Origin: Parus major
Lineage: Eukaryota > Chordata > Aves > Passeriformes > Paridae
Assembly: GCF_001522545.3 (NCBI RefSeq)
Contig: NC_031774.1
Location: 48,849,410 to 48,913,409, forward strand
Direction of reading: 5' to 3'
DNA: 64,000 nt
Below are positions 13,079-27,674 of the stretch, piece after piece (positions within the stretch are counted from its first letter, which is position 1; each line of letters begins with the position of its first letter). The position numbers were made by a program, and so were the translations under genes. The notes beneath the pieces are model-generated. The model had not been told where the DNA came from. It saw only the letters and a program-made list of their open reading frames with translations, and searched no databases.

Positions 13079-16000
13079 CCAACATAACTTGTTTCCTTAT
13101 ACAACAGTCCATATATTTGAAGCTAAAGTGCACAAAACCACAAAGGGATAATGATTATGTGGCTAAACACACCACAGTGAGCTGGGGGAGATGTCAGGAA
13201 CCTCTTAGTGAGAGGGGAAGGGCTGAAGCTGAAAACCTCAGAAGCTGATATTCTCAGATTTTCTATAAATACAACTGCTCTGTACTGTGTTTAAACACTT
13301 TGGATTAGTAGCTACAGTTCTCTGAATTCTGCATTTATTTGTCTGAAGAAGGTAGGTGCTGGAAAAGCAGAGAGGTTCAATATAACTGTTTCTGCTGGGT
13401 TTTGTACTCTGTACTGAGGTCCTGCCATGAACAGATTCCAGCAGGGAACTAACATTACAGTATCAAGACTTAGGACCTGATTCAAGTTGCAGTCCAGTCT
13501 ACTACAGAATGAAATCAGCTGCACTTCATACTTCTGCAATCTCCTCTCATCTGTAGAGATCACAACCTTATCCTCTTTCATTCCTTTTACAGGGGTTGAG
13601 AGGAGAAATAACGGAGCTTTTCCAGGCCCTCTATCTATATGTAGCTCAAGCATATATCTCTTGCTTTCCTTGTTTTCCTCTGAACCAGGAGGAAAAGTCT
13701 TTCCATTGAAATGCTAATAGAGGAACAAACTGTATAATAAGACTGCATCCCCTTTGGGCCTACATGTAATTTACACATAAAATGAAATTGCACATGGCCT
13801 TGTTTCATAGCATATTTGTTTAATTATCTTTCTTAAAAGCCTTTTTCAATTAATTTTCAATATTTAAAAAAGGAATAAAAATGCCAATTTATCTGTGTAC
13901 CTGATAATTAAGTACAGTTTGGGGAATAATTACATTATCTAATAGCAGAAATTTGTCCAGCTCTAATAACTGGCATTTTTCAACAGTTTTACTTGCTTTC
14001 TTGTTCTTCAACTGCTTTAATTCAAAAGAAGTTTACATTCTGTATGTGTCAGTCAGTCCTCACTCACCACATCAGACAGTGAGCAGTTGACCAAAAACAG
14101 CTCTGCCTTTGCTGACCTTGACACGGGAAAGAATGGACAAATGCAGGCTTGAAGCTCTCCAAGAGGGCCATTTGTACAGTTCTGTTATATACCAGTAAAA
14201 GGATAACCAATAGAACCAGGAAAGTACTAAGTTTTCCTCTCACTGACTTAGAGAAACCTCAGTCTGACATACTGTGTAGCATTCTGGTAATCTTCTTCCA
14301 AGAACACTGGAACGTCCTTGTTCAATATCAGTGGGAACAGATGTGGAAGAGAGGTGCTCAATAGATAATTACATGGCAATGCACACAGAAGAAGAAGAAG
14401 AAGAAAAAAAAAGAGTTATTTTGCATAGTCAAGAAAGTACCAAGAAAGATAGAATTACTTTCTGAAAATACACGTTGCTGGGATTAGTACCAAAGATGAA
14501 AATCTCTGAAGCACTGAGGCCCAAACAACATTTATGCCAAAACCAGCATGCTGATTTTTCAACCACCTCATTGATGAGGTAAGAAACGGCTCTATGTGGA
14601 AAATGTCCTGCCTGGACATCCATTTCCCTCCTTCTCCATATAAGTAGCCAAAAATTGTTCATTAAATCCTGGTATAGTGCTGTGAAAGGGCTGAGGAAGC
14701 ATGGAGGGTTCTCGTCCAGGTAAATCACTTGACTCTGCATGGTCCCAACTGCTACTGTTGCACCAGGTCACTTCAAATGGGTAAGCCCCCATCTGTTCTG
14801 AATTCAGTTTATTCATCCATGAGAGCTGGAGTGATCCAATTTGAACTAAAGGGATATATTAGATGGAATGAACAAAAGCAACAGCTTGGGGTTTCAAGGT
14901 AAATTAAATTACTGCCTGGAAATAGCTGGACATAGCTAATATTGGCTACCATTGCTTAATGCGGGGCAGAACAAGACTCGTTGGTTCATCAAGAACCCAG
15001 AGCATTCACTTAAGCCACTAAGGAACAGTCTAGGTGTAAAACAGATTCCACACAGCTGTGGGTTCCTCTGCCATAGAAGGAACTTTCTCATATGGGTCAG
15101 ATAATATCAAATATCTATTCTATCCCCATTAAAGGATCTGCTTCTGTACTTCTTACCTACAGAGCAATTATAATGGAGTGTAGGAATCACTTTGTCATTT
15201 AAAAGATTTAATAAACAACAGACAGAGAGTTTCACCTTACTTCATTTAAGGAGAGGATTTTCTACCTCTATGAGTTCTGTTTTTGTAGTTGAGCTGGAGG
15301 CAGTAAGATGGAAAACAGTCATGTCATGCATTTCACCAGTCTCAGGGTTGAATAAGTGTTGATTTTTGCAACCAGAATGGTAGGGGAAAAAAGAACAAGT
15401 ATTAATGAAAATTCTTCTCAGTTTTTCTAAAGCCATTATTACTAGTTGCCAAGTTTAGCTTCTGTTGCTGAATCATCTTAGGAATGCAAGGGGAACAATA
15501 GGGTTTCAGGTCAAGTACTTGCTAGCTGCCTGACAAGGTAAAGATCAGGTTTTATTCAAACAGCAATCATCTTAAGGCAAAGCTTGGTCTCAGCTAATGC
15601 TCTCCACTCCCCAACAATACAACACTTCTCTCAGACTGCAGACTTCTTTCCCTGGAAGAAGAAATAGTAGCAAACAAAATCACCAAAAACTTGAGAAACA
15701 AGCTTACCAGCCTTATTTAAACATTTATTCACACTTTCTCCTACTTCTTTCTCTGCTTCTGGTTTATATTGCTTCACCTTGGAGATAATCAGGCTGATGC
15801 TGACAATTAGGCTTGTTAACACTTTCCTTTCAGAAGGCTTGTTCTCCAATTAGGCTGCCTGCCCTGTTCCACACAGCCAGAAGATAATGTGACTGCTCTC
15901 TGCATTTAGTCCCAACAGCATCTGCAAGGACACCTGGCAGCTAAGGGTAGAGATTTTAATCCCTGAACTGTCAAGGCAAACTGGACAATATACCAACTCA

Positions 16001-19000
16001 ATTTATAATTAAAAATAGTAATATTTTTAATATATCCATATTTGTGCATGCGTGGTTTGGGGTGTTTTTATTGTTGGTTTTATGTTTGTTTGTTCTTAAG
16101 GGAATTAAAATTCCAGCTAAGTACCTTGTTGAAGTCACAAAAGTGCCTGTTCAAAGTCTGTTATAGAAAGTGCTTGGTATTCAGTGGATGTTAAATACCT
16201 AAGAAGCTTAGGCATCTAATTACAAATTTAGCTACTTACATATGTGGAAAATTTAGCTTGGAATGCTTTCTGTACAACTAACACTCATAATCTATGTTCA
16301 GTTGCTGTACCTGAAAGACCAGTTACTTTTTTTTTCTTAAAAACAGATACATTCTTTATTACATATAAGGTAGTTCAGTCATGAATCAAGAGTTTCTATT
16401 GCACCCAGAAAACTACACAAACCTGGGATCCTTTTTTCTGTCCCAAGAATGATTCCTTGTTATTTAGAGAATGCCATTATGAGCGACAGAAGCAGTAATG
16501 ACAAAAGGGTGCAATAGATGATTAGCTGGATATTATGCTGCTTCCCATTCTGGTCCTGGAATGGAAGGTCTGCATGATTACAGCTGCAGTACAACTGAAC
16601 CATAATACTATCTTGGATATGTCATGCATGCAGTTCCACCACAAATAATTCGCTTCTTTTGCCTTGCATAAGATCTCACAGACTAAGGTCTTAATTCTGA
16701 TTATAGCTGTTCTCCATGCAGTCAACATCTTATTTATCCTCCCAAGCTTGCACACACTCTGTTGTCTATGTGCTGGTTGCACTCTCTTAACTTGATATAT
16801 GAATTCTGGTTTGCCTCAGTAAAAGACCATAAAGTATTTGATGATGATGATGCAGACCTGAAAAGTGCTTCATAGCCAGTGGGCAGTGAATTTTTTTTGG
16901 ATCAAAGAATATACACAGGCTGGGGCCATGGCACCAAAACTACTCTAAGGGGAATACTGTACATCATACAGATTGATTTTCAGGTCTTATCCTGTGTGTT
17001 TCTGTTTGTACATACCAACAATAATAGTCAACAGAATCCATGACTGCTGATGACGTAAGAGTGTATCTATAGACTGAGTGGCCATAAGGAGTGACTGTAG
17101 TTTTTATTATAGCACTACAGTCTAGAGTTTGTCAGTGAAATGGCTCGATGTCAAATGATACCTGTCAAACACAGAAATGTTTAACTCTGTTCTTGTGTTA
17201 GTATCTGTACTTTCAAGTTAAAAAGATTACTCCTTCTTCTGGTGAAGCTTCTAAGTATTTCTAGCCTTATTAAAAATAAAAGGATACCTGAAAAATGCTA
17301 TAAAAGTAAGTATTCTTTGAATCAGTCAAAGTTTAACAATGTTTATTTTATTCCTTACCATATTTCCCACATTCTCTGCACCTGGGGGCTATTTATTATG
17401 GAAGTAATTACAGAAGCTATTGATAATACTGACATACAAAGCTGCTTTCCATGCTGCTGGAGACTTTGTGGTTCACTTCTGTAAAGACTTAATTGAAGAG
17501 CACTGCTAAGGAAGGCAAAATAGACAGTCCTTAGCTTGGTTTGAGGAGCTGAAGCTTCAGTGATTCTTTTGTGGAATACTAACAATAGCAGGAATACAAT
17601 TTTCAACAAATTAAAATTTCAGAACAGCTACTCTACAGTCTCCCAGTGGGTTAGCTCCTACTTAAGTTTGGTTGAAAATGATGTTATAATCTTGACTTCA
17701 GTTAAGTAAAATATTAAGGAGTATTTCGTCTCTTACAGTTACGCAATGTCAAATGTCCATCTAAGTGAAGCTGGCTTCATAAATTACCTCCAAAATGCCT
17801 CTAAACACCTCTGTAATTCAGCTTTTATATTTGGGGATTGAAACACTGCTGACAGGTTTCAGTGGGCATTGTGTTCAACTTTTGATTTTTGTAAGACATA
17901 ATTAATAGAGTGTAGAGAAAATAGGCATATACTCCCTGGCATAAAAAAACCCAAACAACCATATGATCCTTCTTCTCTTCAGACAGCCATTTCTATCCAA
18001 CTCCACAGCAGAGAGGGCAGCACAGAAAAGTAGTGGGCACAGGAATGATGGAATTGTGGAAGAATGTAATATAATGCAGAGAATATCAAGAGTGTTGTAG
18101 AAGTTGAAGCCAAGGGAAATAATCCTTTGGTGTGAATATGTTGAAAGAGTATTCTGTAAAGCTGGTCAAAGATGTCATGCTCAAATAGCTTTTCCCTAAG
18201 ACAATGGTGCTTCTGACAGAGCAGCAATTTTTGTGAGAAGATTTGTCATTTGGGGGAACAGTTTACCTTGCTGATATATTTCAACAGACCAAAATACAAA
18301 AATTTTGATAGATGAAAATTTGAGCAAATTTTTTTTCTGGTAGGCAGTTTTAAGGAGACTACATAATTATTGGATCTTTTTAAGGGAATAAAAAACTATT
18401 CATTTAAAAAATTTTCTACAGAATTAGAATGAAAATAGGAAGGGGAAGGGTGCTAAAAAGCAATTGAAAATAATAGAGGTAGAAAGAAAAATATGAAAAA
18501 AAAAGCATGGAATATGTCTGGGAAAATTTTATGGACAGGAAAATGATCAGTGTGAACAAATAACAAGAAGTCAAGAAAAGCAAATAAAAGGAAATAAACG
18601 GTGCAAAAACATATGGGCAAGTGCACATCTTTCTTATGATTCCTGGTTAAGATAGCAGATTTGGTTTTGACATTTTAGGTCTGCCAAGAAGATCATAGTG
18701 TTCCAACTTATCTCTTCATTGGTTTATTTCAAGTTTTACTTTTCATAATGGAACTATCATTGAAATCAATAGGAAGAGTTAATGCCTGCATATCAAATGG
18801 CAAGAAGAAAGCAGGTGCCATTCTATGCATAGAGCTGAGGAGCAGCTGGGGTGCAGTGTATGCCCACCCCAACTGTGCTTCATGTGGTTTTATCATGCCC
18901 TTCAACATTGTGGATGCTTTGCAAGACAAGGCACAGGAAGAGAATTACAGAGCCATTGCAAACCTAGGGGAAATCCTGGGGCTGATGACAGGATTTTTCA

Positions 19001-20404
19001 TTTTCCTCACAAGTAATGCCATATGTCCCAACTTCTCCAACCTGACCATACTTTGCCCCACCGTCTTTATGGTGCTGACACACTTCTGTGCCTTTTCCTT
19101 TTGTTTTGCCTGAGAACCCCACTGCTATAACTCATGCCCCTTTCAGCTCTCCCTTCTCTGTGGCAGCTTGCCTTTGCTACCCCAGTTCTGATCCCACCTT
19201 TGTGCTTTTCAGCAGCACTCAGAAGCTTCTCAAAGCCAGAGTTCAAAGGAAATCCCAGAGAAGAAAGGCTACCCAGGGCTATGCATTTTCCAGCTTAAGC
19301 ACAGTTTTTAGCTCGTATCAGGATTTATTTTATAATGTCAATGTGTTGCAGCAACACAATCCTTTCCGTAGTCTCCTGAATAAACCATGCCAGACGAGTT
19401 TAAAGGTAAAAGTCTATACCCAGTGTTTACAGGGAGTTCTGTAAGAGACTATTTTGTGCTCTAAAAGATAGGAAAAGATGTTGTTAACTGCCATAACTAA
19501 ACATCTAAAATAAAAGAGGAGACTAAGCATTTCACCTAGTTGGAAACTTTTGCTGTACACAGCAGCAAAACACAGACTACAACACAAGGGAGGAGCCACT
19601 GTAATTGCCTTTTGCTGTGATCTCTAGATTTTTGATTGAAAGGATCATGTCTAGGGTTCTATGCTCGTTCTTTTCTCATAAGCTCTCAGTACTTAGAAGT
19701 CTTTTCTTCCACTCTTAATTTGCCTGGAGCAAGGCTTTTATCTAGACTTTTAGCCAAGAGGCACCTGCTGAAATATTCATTGGTAGAAATTGTGCCATGG
19801 GTGTTTTTCCCCATTTGTCCAGTTCTATGTCATTAAAATAAGGTTGAATGCAATGAAAATAGGATTTGACACAGAAGAATGGCATTCTCTCAAAAACTTT
19901 ATATAATAGGCAATTAACCCTTTTCAGTGCAAGACTTGAAATACTGAAGACTGCTGAATAGTGTCCTCTCTCAAAGGCCCTCCAGCACCACATCAAAATG
20001 GAACTGAATATTATAACTTCACTTGGTGGAAGAATCAAATTTTAATCTGCAATCTTTGTTAAAGATGATTTAAAGATTTTGTTATTTTATTTTTATACTG
20101 ATCTCTGCCTAAACATGATGGTCACTCGAGGAAATGCAAAATTCATGTGTCTTTACAAGCTTGTAATGTGTAACTAAAATCCATTCTTCTTTCCTTCCTG
20201 CATTCTCATAATACTCACATGGTCATATTAAATTATTCTAAGGACATTTTTTGTTTGGAATTTAGTCCAGGAATGAAAATAGAAGTATTAAAAAATTTCA
20301 AAGGTTAAAAATTAAATTGAATCAAAGAGGATCCCATATATATACAATTAAGCCTGGAATAGTTTTGACCTTATACAAAGCTGGCCCCCAAGCTCATCTG
20401 TTAG
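13079..20404. other. Unique AT-rich DNA, no assigned gene
   Basis: No gene is recognised in this 7-kb stretch. It holds a GAA microsatellite (14387-14415), a T/G-rich tract near 16050-16095 and A-rich patches near 17942-17960 and 18416-18600. The longest open frames (13312-13653 minus, 113 codons; 18748-19113 plus, 121 codons; 19088-19444 plus, 118 codons) show no known domain. The last has a weak internal splice-like pair around 19350-19403. Confidence 0.4.
14387..14415 (+). repeat. GAA microsatellite
   Basis: About six AGA/GAA units run into a short poly(A). The tract is purine-only and likely length-variable between individuals. Confidence 0.85.
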
Positions 20405-20485
20405 CCTTGCTTTGAGCGTGGGTCAGGTGAACTCTGTGTGAACTCTCTTGGGCCCTTCTGATCAAAATCATTCTGTGATTCTATT
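20405..20485 (+). mobile_element. Decayed CR1 LINE 3' tail
   Basis: GCTTTGAGCGTGGGTCAGGTG followed by GGGCCCTTCTGATC and ending in ATTCTGTGATTCTATT resembles the forward CR1 3' end (TTGGACTAGATGACCT, GGTCCCTTCCAACC, ATTCTATGATTCTAT), with many substitutions. The paired ATTCTRTG-type octamers at the end are the strongest evidence. Confidence 0.6.
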
Positions 20486-22349
20486 TTATTATTGTAATAG
20501 AAGCAGATACTCAATGTGCAGAGAGGAGTAATTTTTTAAAAAACAGTGTTTAAATTTAATCAGTTAACAACAGCAGGCGGTAAAACAAAAGTCTCCAGTA
20601 TGATATTATTTCACCCTGTGTTTGAGGGGCTAATCCTAGGCCTGATCTGAGAGTCTTCCCAAGAATGTAAATCCAATTACATATAAGACATTTCCTTGTA
20701 GACATACTGGAAATTTCTTTGCATTTACTTGCATGGATCCTGTCAGATTTTGTTACCTGATAACACAGACACATAATACTTTAACAGTCTTTCTCTTCTC
20801 TAAAAATCTTAAAGAACATTCCAAGCAAGCAGAAATTAAAACATGTATAACTTTTTAAATGGGAAAATATTTTGGTTATGCACATGTATCAGTTTAAAAA
20901 CACACAAAGAAATCAAGCCATTTTTTCAAGATTTTGTAATGAAAATAAAGGGCAATTATGATGGTGCATCTAAATGATATAACATAAGGCTTTCAGCCTG
21001 TCAGTGACAAAGGCTAGAACAGTTTCAGATAACAGCTCTCTGCCTCCTTGCCTTCACAACTCTGGACTGTTTATGAAACTAGGTAAATTATAGAAAATCT
21101 ACAATTTAATGGAAATATTTTTTTTCTGTCATAAATGATAATTTGTATAGGTTACAGTTTGTGAAAATTTTAGATGTATATTCTTATTCAGCAAGCATTC
21201 TAACATATGCATTACAAAATACCTAAGTCCAAGATTTAAACAGTTTAAAGTTAAGCAAGAGAGTTTTATTAAAGTTAGACAATGAGAGACTTGTTGGCAT
21301 TTGACTGATGGAAGGAGGTGAGACCCATATGAGATAGTGTCTGGGTATCTGCAGTCTCCCCTAGGTAATACCTGGAGAGATATATAAATAGATATGTACA
21401 TGGAAGATGCTGCTGAGTGTCTCAAGGTCTAAAGCAAGGCACTTCTGTGCTAGCCCAGTGAGAAATTTCTGGAGCACAGGACCAGTCATTCCATTTTATC
21501 AGAGTCCTGTGTCAGTCCCTGAGGCTCCTTTCTGGATTTGACCAGAAGATTTCACAGAATAGAGAGGGTGACCTGAATCAGGATCTCTAAGGTCCACACC
21601 TGCAATCCTCATGGGAGCTCTGCACTGTTAGACACAGGCACTGGCTGTACTCTGTGCTGCCTTATTCCAAAAGGAAGGAGTGCAGGGGAAGATCCAAAAG
21701 CTTTGATTCTTTTTCAATCATTACCAAGCTAGGAATGATAAATCTGCCATGAAGTCTCTAACCTTTTGGCCTGCCAATTACAAAGAAAAAAAATAGAAAT
21801 CCAACCATTTCAGTTAGTTCAGATTTTTCCTGAGATGCATGAGAACTGGCACTCCAGCAGTAACATGCTGGGTTTAGCCTTTTTGGCAAAGTGAGGCTGT
21901 ATTCCCATCCTTCTGCAGTAAAAATGCTGAGAAAAGGCCTTGTCTGCAGGACCTCATATCCTAGCACAATGTTGTAAGTGTATCACCAAATTCTGCTCTC
22001 AGGTACCTTAGTGTATATCTGGAAATGCTTTACTAAAGTGGATGGCTGTGATTCCAGCTTTACAGCAACATCACTGGAGTAGATTTTGGCCTTTGGCTGC
22101 TTTTTTTCAGACTTTTCTCAGTGCATAGTAGCATATGTGCTATTTCAAAAGAAAAAAAGTCATAATGTTGCCATGATAGAAGTACAAGTGCAGCCAAGGG
22201 TGTTAGAGCACAGCTCTTGATTAGATCAAAATTGCTTAAGACAAGACTGACTGCTTCATTGACTTAACACAGCTGCAGGATCTGAAAGATTCTGATGGAA
22301 ACAGCACCAGTGGTCTCTACAACCTCCTTAAAAACCAGCCTCTTACACT

Positions 22350-22432
22350 AAAAAAAACCAAACAAACAGAAAAAACCCTAAACAAACAAAACCTCCAAAC
22401 AAACAAAAACAAACAAACACAAAAAAAACAAG
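22350..22432 (+). repeat. A/C-rich simple tract (AAAC-like)
   Basis: An 83-bp run made mostly of AAAC and AAAAC units with few G or T interruptions. It resembles the other dispersed A/C-only tracts in the window. Confidence 0.8.
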
Positions 22433-23706
22433 GAATGAACTAGAAGAAACTGCAGTAAATGAGAAGCAAAATTTTAATAGATAAATGTAAAAATATTTTT
22501 GTACAGTAAAGCAAATACCCTGATAACTACTTAACACCACTGAACAGCAGTCAGAAAATTGCAATTTAATAAAAAGGCAGTTGGCATAATTGGTAAATGA
22601 ACTTTCTCTGCTATTCCACTGTATTCTGTCCAACCTGATATGTTAGCAACAGAATAAGCTTCACTTAACCCTCGGACTAGATGGATTAGGAGTTAAATAC
22701 AGCAATTCTGATTATGATAAATAAAAAAAAAAGATGGAGAATAGCAGTAAAGTACTTTGCATCCCAAGAGTATGAAAACATTTAAAGTTTATGGATCTGG
22801 CACAGGAAAGAATGATCATGATTACAGCTGGATTGCATTTCGGTATTTAAATTGTGATCTTTGATTCAACACAGTCAGTTTTTCTAACTGGGAAAGCAAA
22901 TGCATTCCAACTTTTTTTTTTGTTTAATTCACTTATTAACCAATTCAGCAGTGACTTTCTCAGATATATTCCAAATATTCAGCATCAATTTGCTGGTTTT
23001 GGTCAATTCTCCTGCCAGTGGATGTGCAGACCTTCAGAATGAATTAATTTAAAACTCCAAGTAAATATTTGAGGAGCTGTTCTGTAATAACCTCCACTCA
23101 TAATTGAGATGCAGGTCCCTTTTGGACAGTTCCAGGAATCCCATGCATTTTATGGGCACATTTGGGAGAAAAACAAAATCTTTTCCTGCCCCTATACCTC
23201 AGTTTCTAAAATGGTCTCTTGGGAGCACACAGTGTATACATATGTGTATACACAACCTTTCTGACATTTTTACTCCCTTCTTTCCATCCTGTACTGAGAA
23301 ATTCACCTGAAAAAAAGCTACTTGTTAATGGTTTCTAATATCCTCTACTTTTTTTTCCAAACAATGGCAAACTATGAATGGCAGCAAGGAGAAAAGTTGT
23401 TTCAATACTGTTTTTTACCATCCCTCTTAAAATAAACTCTAAAGAGCAATTAGATAAAACACACACTATTACTCCTAGTGAATCTTTGGACAAAGTATTC
23501 ACTATTACACCCTAAATATGAGCACGTATCGCAGTGACTCAAAATACACCAAATAGTTTTGGTCTTGAAACTGAAGCCCAGAGATTACCTTTGGCAGACT
23601 ATTTGCAATACTTTCATTTTGGTTGAAGAAGTTTCCACTAAATTGTTAGCACATCTCTTTGCAGACAGATCTTAAATATTGCAAAAACAATGATTGCTAT
23701 GAAAAA

Positions 23707-23764
23707 TTGCATTAAATTAAATTTTATTTAATTGCAATTTATTTAATTAAATTTAATTGGCATT
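23707..23764. repeat. AT-rich imperfect palindrome
   Basis: The segment is centred on the perfect palindrome AATTGCAATT. ATTAAATT-type arms are repeated on both sides with small offsets. It is over 90% A+T and could extrude as a cruciform. There is no sign that it is a transposon end. Confidence 0.55.
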
Positions 23765-24049
23765 TGATAAATTCTTTTTCTGATATGGAATAAATCTTGC
23801 ATTTATAGTTCTCTCAGGTATGTTATTTCCATGAGCTAGTGATTCCCTGTGGAATCAGGAATAAACAGGAAGTTTGCCCTTCCTGCTCACTGATGTTTTT
23901 AAGGAGGACAGAATGTAGGATCAATGCAATATTTACACTTACTTCTGAAATTAGCAATAACTTATTATAGACATGGGAATTTCACACAAGCAGACAGATA
24001 TACAACAAAAACATTATACATCATTTCTTTTACAGAAAGATATTGGGAC

Positions 24050-24117
24050 AAAAAAACCCAAAAAACCAAAAGACAAACACCAACAAATAAATAAACAAAC
24101 AAAATCAAGAAAACACT
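24050..24117 (+). repeat. A/C-rich simple tract
   Basis: Runs of A interrupted by C, including ACAAATAAATAAACAAACAA. It belongs to the same type as 7785-7834 and 22350-22432. Confidence 0.7.
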
Positions 24118-26841
24118 CCTGGAAAAAAAAATCAGGATAGGAGGACAATGTTAGTTAGTGTTTGGCTTTGAGGTTTCATCAGAATCTGAATCTGAATATA
24201 AAAGGAGAAGAGCACACTTGAAAACTCTCTGAGATCACAGAGCTTTTAGGTGATTACTTGGCATGCTTGGGTTCTTTTGAATCTTACATCACAGAGAGTG
24301 AGGACAGCTTTACTTTGTACTGACAGTTATTTGTGGAAAACCTAGGCACAATTCTGTCTTGCCAAACAGGTACAGACAGGGTAAGGTCTTCCCTTTCATT
24401 AAATTAAACTGGACTAAAGACCTATACAACATTAAGATTGGGTTCATGGAGAAAAAAATATCTCACAGAGTTATTCTGCAGTCATCATTCTCTTTTCCAG
24501 GGAAGGAAAAACCTGTGGAAATGCTTTTGTTATACAGAAGTGGCCAAAGAAAATTACAAATATTTCCCTAATTCCTTTTCCTAAAAGTCTCTTTGGAATT
24601 TGCTTTACTCAATTCATAGATAACACTTCTCTGAAGTAGCAAAGATATATCCAACTCTTTTTATGTTTAAATATGAAGCTGAAAACCCTAATCGCAATTT
24701 AATTTGACTAAATACTTACATACTTTATGGTCAATCATCCAGATCTTTTACAAGGTTCCTTGGCTTTGGAATTAGTAATCTCAAATGGTACTATATATGA
24801 GCCTTGTCTAACATGACATATATTGAAACAGACTGTGGAATGATCGCTTAGAGATGAGAACCTTGCTACAATTTTAGTGAACCAAAGCTAAGAGGAAAAT
24901 TATTCAATTATAGTAAATTTACAGTAGCTTCATATTTGATAAAAGTGGTTCTTCTATCATCAGAGCATCATATTGAAAACCCTTGAGCAGCAAAATAGCT
25001 CTAGAAACGCCGAGGATGTTTTAGCCGCTTATTAAGAAAATTCATCTGTCCTGATCTTTCTATGAACACTTTGGCTCTTTGTACAATAATGGCTGTGAAG
25101 ACATTTTTGGTTAGTGTGTTGATGGTCCAATTTGCCTTGGATAGCCAGAGAGATAACACCAGAGAGAGCATTGGAAATAGTTGTGGTAGAATTTGCGGCC
25201 CCATAATTAACCCAGGGACTGTCAGTGCTCCAAGTGGCACCTGTAGAAGCATTTAATGCAAAGAATTCAACTCTCCTCTTTCATTATAATATTGAGAAGT
25301 CTGGGGGAGAGGAGGGAGTCCTGATTTCTTCCACAATGTACATCTCAGATCACTGTAATTTGTACCAGTCTGTTGTATTTCACTCCCATAGATCTGATCA
25401 AGTGAGATAAGTGTCAGCGAAGTCAACCAAAAGAAACAGTTTTGTGGGACAGACAGTACAGACTTCTGAATTTGAGAACACTCAAGCTTACAGGAAAATA
25501 TCAAAAGTCTGTCTTTTAAAAATAAGTGGTTTTAGTCTTCTGAAGCCATTATTAAGCTCAAATTCAAATTCAGCTGATTTAATGCTTGTATAAATACAAG
25601 ACTAACAGATTGCAGTGTCTTTCAGCTCACCAATTTGCTCTGTAATCAGCAATCCAGATGCTCACTTTCCAAAATGGAGGAAGTGTACAGTCTCAGTGGT
25701 GATGCAGTTATAACACATATATCCCAAAAAACCTTGTACAGAGTAACCACAGCTGCTGGTGACAAAGTTGTGAACATAAATTCCTTATAAGGATCATCTC
25801 CCAAGTCACTTGCAGTTTTCACTCCAGAAATTAAAATTCTATAAATGGCCAGGAAAATATAACGTCTTGGGCTCAGATGAAAATATTTATTTACCTGTAC
25901 TAATTCCTGCTCACCTTCAGACCATGTAGAATTGGACAAATGGTCAGGCCTTTTTTTTCCCCACTCTCTTTGAAAGAGTGTTGTACACAATAAAAGTTAT
26001 GCAAAAGCTCATGAAAAGGGCTGCTCTCTGCTCTGTCACTCATAATTCATGAGTGAATATAATAAAGATTGCTTTTTGTCATAATATGTGCACCAAGCTG
26101 CTCTTTGGGAAGTTATTTGTAGTTGGAATGTACAAAGATTGCTAAATGGTAACTAGAAAAATCTTAATTTTCATTGTTTTTTATTTTGCTTTGGATTCCT
26201 GAATACTCTTGATTAATATCAGCAACGAATCAGTATCAGAAAATGATGCTATGCCTAGAGTGCTCAGTCATTTATCATGGACACTTTGTTATATTTACTT
26301 CTCTGGCATTTGTAACTTGCATTGCAATTCTGTTTGATTTAGCTACTTATTTATTTTTAAGTCTGAATACAGCAGACTATACTTTTGCCACGAAGCAAAA
26401 GGTATGTATGATGTTATTGTTACTACTACTGTCATTTATTAAGATAAGCCTTTACCTTTCTATTTTTCTCATTGTAATGGGCAAATTAAGCCTGACTAAG
26501 CAAAAAGATGCTATCTGTAAAGTGGAGAAGATAGTGTGGTTTTATTGCCTTTTAACCCAAGAATTGTTGATTTCTTTGTCGTAGCAGGGCTTGACACTTA
26601 GGGTAGCTTGAACCTGCTTTGCATACTGTGAATTCCTTCAACAGCAGCATGAATTGTGACAGGGACTAATTAGAATTTCCACCCCCTCTATTCAACTCTT
26701 TTATTTTTGATGAGTGCCAGAACCAGTAGAGGAAGTTTAACTAAAACCAGATAAGGAAATTAGTCTCCAATTCTGGAAGTTAAGGAAAGAGAAGATGTAC
26801 ATTGCAGTAGGTACTTCTGAGCATGTGTGCTTGCGACTGTG

Positions 26842-26855
26842 ATATATATATATAT
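26842..26855. repeat. TA dinucleotide run
   Basis: Seven TA units in a row. This is a short, probably polymorphic microsatellite. Confidence 0.8.
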
Positions 26856-27674
26856 TTACACCTTAATTCTTTTGTGTTTGATACACAACTGTTTGTGACT
26901 TTGTAACATTTGAGAGCAATACATGTGAAGACTTCCAGCTGCTCCTTCAAGGTATCCATCCAGACCCCGATGAAGCTAGGGGCAGTCTTCCTGGTTGCTT
27001 TATTTGATCTTAATGTCTAGTTTTATGTACATGGGAGCAAGCTAGTATTTTTTTTTTTTTGATGTGGAAATAGGGTATGACAATTAACCTCCACTCAAGG
27101 TAACCAGCCCCTTTTGATATTTCTCACATTATATGTAAGCCTTTCTGAAATCAGGTGAAATCCCATGGGTTGGGGATGCATATGTCTACTGGGGTAGACT
27201 GCAATTAAATAGGCTCCAGTGTGGACACATGAACATACAATCTACAATTGTTATTATTATCCTTAATAAATATTTATATTGTTGTAGCCTGGAAGAGCCT
27301 CACTTAAAAACGTTGCCTGTTATGTGCCACTCAACTTCCAAATAAGTCAAAGACTGTTCCAGTTTGTAGCATCACACAAAGATGCAGTGGCGTTTATCAG
27401 CTAGATAGCTGAACTAAGAAGTGAACAAGTCTGTTTAGTACCACCCTTGTATCCTTATCACTGGAAATGCTGCCTGAGATATTTATAATTTATGCTTCTC
27501 AACTCAGCAATCCAGGTGCAAGGTAAGAAAAATATAACTCATATAGCAAACAAGCCTGTCATGTGCCATTGGCTCTGCTGGATGAATTGATACTGTTCTG
27601 TGCATAGCTACTGTGCATTTTCTCATAGTTGCTTCGTGCTCATCATCTGGCTATATGCATGTATAGCATTTAGA

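Larger units (their letters stand above)
20486..27674. other. Unique AT-rich DNA with simple tracts
   Basis: I find no known gene. The stretch includes two A/C-rich tracts (22350-22432 and 24050-24117), an AT-rich imperfect palindrome (23707-23764) and a TA run (26842-26855). A patch with scattered CpGs at 25001-25260 is open on both strands and is described under findings. A hydrophobic 113-codon open frame at 26243-26584 is most simply explained by T-rich DNA. Confidence 0.4.

Noticed and set aside
18748..19113. 121-codon plus-strand frame with a hydrophobic end
   Set aside because: No recognisable family, and no promoter or splice context.
26243..26584. Hydrophobic 113-codon frame resembling a membrane protein
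   Set aside because: T-rich DNA automatically encodes Phe/Leu/Ile-rich peptides. A GTATGT donor exists at 26402, but the upstream acceptor is weak.
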